64,000 nt of DNA, from contig JAGPNK010000012.1 of NCBI GenBank assembly GCA_020746835.1, positions 744,001 to 808,000 of the forward strand, read 5' to 3'. Positions 57,063 through 64,000 of this stretch are shown piece by piece. Each line of letters starts with the position of its first letter. The stretch's first letter is position 1. A program made the position numbers and the translations under genes. The notes under the pieces were generated by a model, which was given only the letters and a program-made list of their open reading frames with translations, was not told the DNA's origin and searched no databases. This DNA is from Stachybotrys elegans. Lineage: Eukaryota; Ascomycota; Sordariomycetes; Hypocreales; Stachybotryaceae.

Positions 57063-57622
57063 ATAGACTATAATAAAGCCCCCTCATTGTTCTCTGGCTC
57101 CGGGCAACGGGAGATGTCATCTGACGATCCCTTCATTGTTTGACACTGTTCTTTGGTCCTGCGGGCAGCAAGGCCACTATTGCTCACATACACTATTGTT
57201 CTTTTTTTCCACACTAGACGCACCTACTATATCATAGACTATAATAAATAATCTGATGATTCCTTTATTATTTGATACTGTTCTTTAGTTCTATCCCCTT
57301 GAGTGTGCGAAGGCTCCCTTAATGTAGTCGACCCACATACCCCTCAATTTAGGTCAGTACGCAAAGTAACTTCAATCCCTTAAGAAAGGTTCTAACATAT
57401 ATAATATAGCTCAATATACCTAGTAGGAATACTAGGACTTCTATTATAGCCTAATTTCTTAGGAAACCAAAGTCACGATTTTTTCTGCATTTTTATTAGC
57501 TAAAAACCCTGTCTATAATATTAAAGGAGCCTTTGCACACTTAAGGGAATAGGTAGTAAGGCTACTATTATTTATATATACTATTGTTCTTTTTTCAACA
57601 CTGGACACACCTATTACATTAT
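57063..57622. repeat. AT-rich duplicated block with RIP-like divergence
   Basis: Two copies of one sequence lie in tandem: copy A at about 57063-57237 and copy B at about 57235-57622. Where they align (for instance 57120-57162 against 57251-57293) almost all differences are C/T or G/A transitions, with B the AT-richer copy. Copy B is interrupted by the TIR element at 57291-57552, while copy A is uninterrupted there. Confidence 0.75.
57291..57552. mobile_element. 262-base element with 33-base terminal inverted repeats (MITE-like)
   Basis: The ends 57291-57323 and 57520-57552 are inverted repeats of 33 bases with four mismatches, all transitions. The outer ends read CTATCCCCTTGAGTGTGC and, complemented, CTATTCCCTTAAGTGTGC. 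The interior is AT-rich and non-coding. The adjacent copy A looks like the empty site. A target duplication cannot be read reliably because of the transitions. Confidence 0.7.
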
Positions 57623-57756
57623 ATATTCTTTTAATTTCCTAGTATTTATGTTGCATTTATATAGGCCTTTTAAAAGAGAGTGTTTTGGTACAAATAGAGT
57701 GATTACACGGAACTTTTGTCCCCCTACTATAGGCGGCGGGGTTAAACAGACAACAG

Positions 57757-57813
57757 GAGGCGGGGGCGGGGTTAAATAGACGGCGGGGTCAAACAGACAA
57801 CAGACAGTTGAGT
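57757..57813 (+). repeat. 57-base direct repeat, left copy
   Basis: Matches 60164-60220 with one mismatch in 57 bases, same orientation. It begins GAGGCGGGGGCGGGG and contains GTCAAACAGACAACAG. Immediately upstream (57731-57756) is a further partial unit of the same family. Confidence 0.9.
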
Positions 57814-58222
57814 TCCATAGGGATCACTCAATCATGCAACTGAAGGAATACTACTATAAAACGGAACAAAATACACTCCGCAGCTCTCTCCTCCAGGGCG
57901 TAACCGGGTACTTGAGTAATATCCCACTCAAAGAAATATAGCATAAATCGATGGTGAGTCGTCTGGAGAGGCAAAGTGCATTGGTGTTATCATGAGGATC
58001 TGGCATCACAATGTACGCATGTTTCTATTCTGTATGTACCTAGAGCCCAGCCAAAGGATTTCAGGGAAAGGAAGAATGACTGGCATTGATTCCATCCTCG
58101 GTATGACATGGGTTCTCACAACGATATACTTGAAATTTCCTAGAGGATTGGCTTTGAAGGCTCGGTAGGTAGAGTAGCAGGACCTTTCCATCACCAAGTT
58201 TCCACTCTTGCTGGCGCCATTC

Positions 58223-59171
58223 TTACGGGACGCACTGGGAGTACCACTCGTTCGAGGCAACACATCTACCAGAAGCACAAACAGTAGGCCCAGTCCAACC
58301 AGCTCCACCACACTGTCCGTACAGGGGGGCAGTAGAGCCGCCGTTGCCGGGAGGGTTGGTGGGAGGGTTGGTAGGAGGGTTTGTGCTGCCACCGCCGCCA
58401 GTCCAAACAGAGTGCTGGCCGATGTTGGTGTACGGGTAGCTGCGAGCGCCGTAGATGAAGAAGCGAAGGGCCGGGTCCTCCCTGTTGTACAGACCGGGGA
58501 TCTTGACAAGCGGGCCAGGTCGTCCGTTTCCATTGCCCGTGACCTCGATCTGGGCGCAGGTAAAGTAGAACTCGGTGTCGGCACTTTGGGCGCCGTGGAT
58601 GGCAATGTGCTCGACACGGACGAGGTACTGGCCGGGAGGCGTGTCGCGGGGCAGCACGAAGCTGACCTCAGCCTTGTCCCAACTACACCAGTCGGTGTCC
58701 CTGAGGGGGTTCTGCGGGCCGCAGATGATATCCTGGTAGACCTTGAACCAGTCTCCGTCGCCCTGATACTGACGGACATCACCAGGAGCCCGGGACATAT
58801 GGATGGTCATAGGGCCAGGGTGAAGAATCTGACCATTGTTCCAGAGCTTGAATCCGATACGCTGGCCCGGGTTCACAGTGCGGACCTGTGTGCGGCCAGC
58901 GTTGGCCCACGAGCCCGTGTTGCATCGGAAGTCAGCGCCGGGGTTGAGGAAGTGCTTGGTGGGCTGGATGTTGTTGCTGTTCTGTCGGACTAAAAGGGGA
59001 AACGCCCTCGTTAGCTGTGGCAGACCCCCACCGAAGCCAAATATTGAACTCACTATACTGCCAATCATTGCTACGTTGGCCATCGACAGTCAGGATGCTG
59101 TAGACGTAGTGTCCCTGGACCGTCGAAACGGCGGAGAGAAGCGCAACCGCGAGGTTCTTGAGGCCGATCAT
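58223..59171 (-). CDS. AA9 lytic polysaccharide monooxygenase with CBM1
   Basis: Secreted copper enzyme of 294 residues from exons 59171-59054 and 58989-58223. The signal peptide of 20 residues ([20 protein letters not shown]) leaves His21 as mature N-terminus; the second brace residue is His96 in ILHPGP, axial Tyr181 lies in TEFYFTC, and His171 occupies the second sphere. The usual second-sphere Gln is replaced by Glu179. A Gly/Asn/Pro linker with [11 protein letters not shown] leads to a C-terminal family 1 cellulose-binding module ([18 protein letters not shown], ending WYSQC). The module implies cellulose targeting. The gene sits between two nearly identical 57-base direct repeats. Confidence 0.95.
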
Positions 59172-61457
59172 CTTTGCCACAATCGGGGTGGATATGGGAA
59201 GTCTGTGCTCGTTGTTGAGTAAAGACCATCGAAGAATGAGGATTTCTGTCGATCTTTATAGACTTTGGTCGTCGTGAATTTTGCCCTGTTCTCGATAATC
59301 CCTTCACGTTCAGTCGCTGGCTTGGCTGGATATCTGCATACCAACAAGCCTCCCAGTCGCTTCTGCGATCTCTGAGAGGTCATTTCCATACCCACCCTAT
59401 TAGCTATTCTCCGATCTGTCCGTCTTGGTAAGAGATTTCCGGTTGATCATGATTTGTGGAAGGTGTGCCATGATGGTAAGCGATGGAGTCCGCCCGTCTT
59501 GGTGGTTGTATCGGTGATCATTTTCTATGCGCCGCGTCGGTGGCGCCACCTCCGTGATCTTGGCGGTTGCTTGTAGATGTATGCCTAGATGCCCTGGGCC
59601 TATAGTATTCAGAGTATGCTTTCTGACAAGATGACGACTTGGGACTTCTGTTGAAATGCCGCCAAGAGTCTTGTCAGCGGCATCTCCGTTCTCAGTCCGG
59701 ATGTGGATATCGGAATGGGAGACATTGTCCGTTCCCGAAACAACATTGCTATAATTGGATTCTCTGGGCTTCTTGTGTTATATTTATTGCGAATCTACCC
59801 CCACGTTGAATGAGATGCAATGAGCTGTGGAGGTCACTGAGCAATTCCAACACGACTTCATCGGTCGAGTTGCACAGATTTATGCGCGACACGAAGCTAA
59901 TTTCCTTAAAACATTTACATAAGTCATGAAATCCATTGAAAATGTAGACTGTCTCTCGCCAAAGGCAAATTAACGAACCAAAAGCATTGTGGTTGTCGCG
60001 ATTTAGTTGGCGAGGTTTTTTTCCTGGACTGCCGTTTCAAGCAAAATTCTTTCAGTCAGTATTCGCAAATGTCATACTAGTCAATAAAAAGGCATACTTT
60101 CTTGGACCTCCTTTGGGCTTCTGTCTTGCATCTGCCATGTTTGCGCAACCCCTAGGGTCGTGCGAGGCGGGGGCGGGGTTAAAGAGACGGCGGGGTCAAA
60201 CAGACAACAGACAGTTGAGTCTAGATGGGAGCTTCCCCGAACACAGTCAGGTTACACACATATACATAGAAGGTGGTAAAAAGGGTGATGAAAAAGCACG
60301 CAGTGTAGATAGTAAAGGCCGAACGGTGGAGGGACAAGCCTTCTTTCACATACTACTTGGAGGGCCCTGTTTCTCCTTCGTTCTGACGAGCGGCGTTGGC
60401 GAGACACTAACGAGATGACGACAAAGTAACACCCACTTACTATTCCATCAAAGTATGCATGTCTAACCTTATTATCAAACTCCCGAGTAGAAGTGCAGGG
60501 TAAGCCTTAGCAACACCAACAGAAGAGCCTGAAGACAAGCAGTGAAGAACCATGGCCCTGACTTGACATTGTAGTTTGTTATGGGATGATAGTTCTAGAA
60601 CGTGAATCTATCCAATGCTTGTTGGTTCAAGGGAGGCAGAACACTCGAGCTTCAGAAGAGCGGTCTCCCTGTCTCTTGCATATGCTTGGATAACCACTCG
60701 AATAATCTTTCTCTTTCTTACGAGAGCTTTGCTTTTGCCCGGGTCTGAAAAGCACGCGAATGATTGAGCTGACTTGGTGCTACGCCAAGGAGCTAGGAAG
60801 TGTAATCGAGACCAGTACCGGAAATATTGCTCCTGTCGATCCCAAGATAAACGACTCCAATACTGGTTGCTGCCATGGCAGATCGCCCAACCAGAGAATA
60901 GAACGTGGAGAAGTGGATTCATGTTGAAACAGTCTAGAATCAACCATAAATCTCTCAACCAGACCGGCAGTCAAGAATTGCATGCCACCTTCTAGAAACG
61001 CACGGAAAGCCGCACAACCCTCGCATACGAGATCTCCAAGAGCCGCCACCGATGCTTCTCGATCCGATCACCAGCCACATTCTGCAAACCTTCCCCTCTG
61101 AGAAGCTCACCCCGCGGAACCTTTGCTGCCCTCGAGCTGTCCGACGTTACAATCGCAGCCCCCTCAGAGCGATGGTACTGCCGGATCAGGAAAGTGTTTT
61201 GACACTTCACAATCTTCATGCAAGGAAATCTCTTGGCTCTTGCCATATTGCGCTTGGTGCTGCAGAGGCAATAACCACTAAAATCATGCTATAATACGGT
61301 TCCAATACCACTTGACTATTTTGTCAGCTTGTACGTTGTACGAGTTTGCTCGCGTGACGGAAAAATCTTGCGCAACGTGTAGAACGGAGTCACTATTTAA
61401 GAAGCATCGACTGCCTAAACTCAGCAAAGTCTGGTGGTGACATCGCCAGCCTTCAAG
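59172..61457. other. 2.3 kb intergenic region
   Basis: Divergent region carrying promoters of the AA9-CBM1 gene (left) and the M28 gene (right). It contains the right copy of the 57-base direct repeat at 60164-60220 and a TATTTAAG motif at about 61394. Open frames here show no family motifs. Confidence 0.5.
60164..60220 (+). repeat. 57-base direct repeat, right copy
   Basis: 56 of 57 bases match 57757-57813, 2407 bases away and in the same orientation. Flanking bases on both sides are unrelated. Confidence 0.9.
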
Positions 61458-62669
61458 ATGCGTTCCTCTGCCATTCTCCTTCCCGCACTGGCGGCAACCG
61501 CCTTTGCCTGCAACCTCGAGAGCAGTCCCAATGTGGACCGGTTCATTCGTCTCCGTGCCGTGAGCCCCGAGTCCGAGCCCCTGTACACCCTGGAGTTTGA
61601 GGATGGATCGACGCGCCAAGTCACTGACGATGAGCGATGGGAACTCAAGAGGGTAAGTCTTGACCGCCTTTGAAACAAGAACAAAGGCTAACAGGACAAG
61701 GCTCACGTCCGCTTCTTCGACATCACCGATGAGCCCGTGACGGCCACCTACTCCTCCGTCTCGAGGACCACCAACGATGAAGTCTCCATCGCCGCTTTCC
61801 CCACGGCCCTGACCCAGGTCTCCCAGGTCAACACGCTCATCAGCCGATACACCATCGCCAACGTGAGGACCAACCTGCAGAGGTTCTCGAGCTTCTACAA
61901 CCGTTACTACCGCGCAACGACTGGAGTCGAGTCGGCCCAGTGGCTCTTTGACCAGGTTTCCGCCATCATCAGCGCCTCGGGCTCCTCCCGCGCCTCGGTC
62001 CGCAAGGTCACCCACAGCTTCTCCCAGTTTTCCGTCGTCGCCACCATCCAGGGTACATCAGCCAAGACGGTCGTCGTCGGCGCCCACCAGGACTCCATCA
62101 ACAGCCGCAGCCCGACCGGCGAGGCCGCAGGCGCCGATGACGATGGCTCCGGCAGCATGGCCATCCTCGAGGCCTTCCGTACCATCCTGACCGACTCGCG
62201 CATCAGCGCCGGCCAGGCCCCCAACACGCTCGAGTTCCACTGGTATGCCGGAGAGGAGGCTGGTCTCCTGGGCAGCCAGGCCATCTTCCAGCAGTACGCC
62301 CGCGACGGCAAGAACGTCGCCGCCATGCTCAACCAGGACATGGTCGGCTACAGTCCCCGCAACCAGTTTGGCCTCATCACCGACAATACCAACGCGCAGC
62401 TTAACGCCTTCACCAGGCTCGTCATCGGCCGGTACGCCAGCATCGGCTTTGTTGAGACGCGCTGCGGCTACGCCTGCAGTGACCACGCCAGTGCCACGCG
62501 ATCGGGATACCCAGCCTCCTTCGTCTTCGAGGGTGCCTTTGCCAACTCCAACCCGAGCATCCACACTACTTCCGACACCATTGCCAACATCAACTTCAAC
62601 CATATTTACGAGCACGGCAAGCTTATCCTTGGTTTCTTGACGGAGCTTGCATTCAGCCCAAACATCTAG
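61458..62669 (+). CDS. secreted M28 leucine aminopeptidase (Lap1-like)
   Basis: Secreted zinc aminopeptidase of 389 residues from exons 61458-61652 and 61695-62669. A signal peptide (MRSSAILLPALAATAFA) is followed by a propeptide of about 70 residues and the M28E catalytic domain. Co-catalytic metal motifs are VVGAHQDSIN, ADDDGSGSMAIL, WYAGEEAGLLGS, NQDMVGY and SIHTTSDT; a Cys pair lies in ETRCGYACSDHAS as in fungal Lap1. It removes N-terminal residues from peptides outside the cell. It is a different subfamily from the frameshifted peptidase at 45906, having no PA domain. Confidence 0.94.
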
Positions 62670-62896
62670 TTTCTTGTGCATGATCACGGGCGTGGAAAGC
62701 AGGGGCAGAGGTTTGGAGCGAGTCATAGGAGAACGATAATTTAAAAGCACCGAGTTTGAGCTGTAGTTTCTCTTTAACCCTGTCAGCCCTCGTGATTTCG
62801 GACACGCCATTCGTTGAGATACCCACGTCGACATCTCACCCCATCAAGTGTCGCGTCTCGCTTCATGATACTCCTTGAAGTACCTTCGTCCACATA
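62670..62896. other. short convergent 3' region
   Basis: 227 bases between two convergent stop codons. Nothing recognised. Confidence 0.5.
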
Positions 62897-64000
62897 TTAC
62901 CCCGAGGACATGGGGACATTTTTAGCAAATGCATCTTTGATGACTCCCAGCCCTGGTTTGAGTGAGCAAACAGGGTTTAAGCCATTGGTGCTCATCACAA
63001 AAGGATTCTCGCCATCACGATACAAAAAAGCCTCTACCTCTCTGTCAATGTCCAACACTCTCCCTGCTATCCCGCCTGGGTCACGCAAATGTATCTTCAA
63101 CGCAGGCTGTATATCTCGTTCCTTCCACCCAGAAGTTTCGTAGACGGACGTCAGGAGTCCGTGGTAATGCCCCTGCATAAACTCGAGGCAGCTCAGCTCG
63201 ATTGTGCGAATCGTTGGCGGGAGGTGCTGTAGGACTTCCTGCATCACATCGTCCTGCCGCACCCAGAATCCCGATAAGCCAAAATGCTGTAGACGAGACA
63301 ATGATTTGGGGGTGAACAAGAACTCGAGAGGGAGTCGCCTCTGTTCTGGTCTCCATATGTAGTTCTCTCGTGGTGGCATATTGCCCCTAAGGACGAGGTG
63401 CTCAAGACCCAGGCCACTGGATGCATTTTGGAGCGCACGCGGGAGAGGTCCAGACCTCATCCAAGTCAAACATTCATGCCCCTGCTCCTCTCCATCCAGC
63501 ATGAAATCCAGCTGCAGATGCGTAAACTGTGGCCCAGAGATGACCATTTCTAAGTTGTGGGCAGTGCTCGTTTCGTGCTTGAATATGTTTTTGTTGAGAC
63601 CGCTATTCAGATCGTGGCCATCAATCTCCAATTGCACTATCCTGTCGAGGCTGAACTGATTGCGCGCGAGAGCACGCATGGCCGTACGGAAGCCAATCCA
63701 GCTGCTTCCTTCCTCTTTCCATTCTGGACAGGTTTGGCGCACAATTTGGTCGCCAATCCAACCCGAGGGCAAGGGATAGTTGAAATGCGGTGGGAAAGCC
63801 CGGATCATGGGCGTGTTATAGAGCGGATTGAAAGTGCGCCCGTGTGTGGCGCCCGAGATGGTGACCTTCTTAAGTGCTGGGAAGCTGGCCAAACCCGTGT
63901 CAAAGGCCCTTGCAAAGGCCCCAGACTCGATGGCTTCCGTCTGCTCCTCAACGAGCTTGACATAGACCTTCCATGCTTCTCGCCAGGGCAGCTGCTCTAC
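62897..64000 (-). CDS. unknown protein, 5'-partial (leucine-rich/F-box-like architecture)
   Basis: The open frame reaches the window edge, so the start and any upstream exons are missing. At least 367 residues are visible. I recognise no catalytic motif. The chain has irregular short segments of the type L-x-H-L-x-L (FTHLQLDF, LEHLVLRG, LQHFGLSGF, IRTIELSCLEF), which resembles the irregular leucine-rich half of fungal F-box proteins; the F-box itself would lie upstream. A WREAWKVYVKLVEEQ helix lies at the visible N-terminal end. Function is unknown. Confidence 0.7.
   Translation of the reverse strand, partial: VEQLPWREAWKVYVKLVEEQTEAIESGAFARAFDTGLASFPALKKVTISGATHGRTFNPLYNTPMIRAFPPHFNYPLPSGWIGDQIVRQTCPEWKEEGSSWIGFRTAMRALARNQFSLDRIVQLEIDGHDLNSGLNKNIFKHETSTAHNLEMVISGPQFTHLQLDFMLDGEEQGHECLTWMRSGPLPRALQNASSGLGLEHLVLRGNMPPRENYIWRPEQRRLPLEFLFTPKSLSRLQHFGLSGFWVRQDDVMQEVLQHLPPTIRTIELSCLEFMQGHYHGLLTSVYETSGWKERDIQPALKIHLRDPGGIAGRVLDIDREVEAFLYRDGENPFVMSTNGLNPVCSLKPGLGVIKDAFAKNVPMSSG

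Larger units (their letters stand above)
56751..58222. other. repeat-rich region between HET 2 and AA9-CBM1 genes
   Basis: 1.5 kb holding, in order, a 36-base minisatellite (56798-56941), an AT-rich RIP-like duplicated block with an inserted TIR element (57063-57622), and a G-rich repeat cluster (57731-57813). No gene is supported here. Confidence 0.8.

Overview
The window comes from a filamentous ascomycete (Pezizomycotina; class Sordariomycetes is my best guess). The evidence is short introns of about 45-80 bases with GT...CTRAY...AG signals, heterokaryon-incompatibility (HET) genes, a CFEM-Pth11 receptor, AA9 lytic polysaccharide monooxygenases, fungal P450s, an intron-bearing tRNA-Ala(AGC), and an AT-rich block whose internal repeats differ only by C-to-T/G-to-A transitions, as repeat-induced point mutation (RIP) leaves them. 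I rebuilt 27 complete protein-coding gene models, one 5'-partial gene and one tRNA by splicing exons so that reading frame, splice signals and family motifs all agree.

Layout. 0.2-6.1 kb: a secreted GH43-like glycosidase and a CFEM-Pth11 receptor, separated by 3.2 kb without genes. 6.4-12.2 kb: a hydantoinase/DUF917 fusion divergent from an NCS1 permease, sharing a 469-base promoter with four GATA-type sites. 12.8-19.6 kb: dienelactone hydrolase, an unknown membrane protein, a secreted M20 peptidase. 20.7-26.2 kb: a CYP53-like benzoate hydroxylase divergent from an amidase, then a secreted esterase. 28.0-34.3 kb: an AA9 LPMO, tRNA-Ala, a Pro/Ser-rich unknown protein, a second P450. 35.0-40.7 kb: two secreted beta-propeller proteins around a bZIP regulator. 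41.8-45.8 kb: SDR, MFS transporter, SDR. 45.9-50.0 kb: a secreted M28 aminopeptidase with a one-base frameshift, and a monocarboxylate-type MFS transporter. 50.5-56.8 kb: a reductive-aminase-like gene between two HET genes. 56.8-60.2 kb: a minisatellite, a RIP-like nested repeat with a TIR element, and a CBM1-bearing AA9 LPMO between near-identical 57-base direct repeats. 61.5-64 kb: a secreted M28 aminopeptidase and a truncated unknown gene.

How the genes work together. The general picture is a saprotroph or plant-associated fungus: secreted polysaccharide and protein degradation (GH43, two AA9, esterase, M20, two M28), uptake (NCS1, two MFS) and breakdown of nitrogen- and ring-containing small molecules (hydantoinase, amidase, CYP53, dienelactone hydrolase, RedAm-like enzyme). 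No polyketide synthase, NRPS or terpene synthase is present, so this is not a classical secondary-metabolite cluster. The most noteworthy items are the hydantoinase-permease and amidase-CYP53 divergent pairs, the RedAm homologue between HET genes, two very small predicted exons with one GC-AG intron, the homopolymer frameshift in an otherwise intact peptidase, and the layered repeats at 56.8-60.2 kb.
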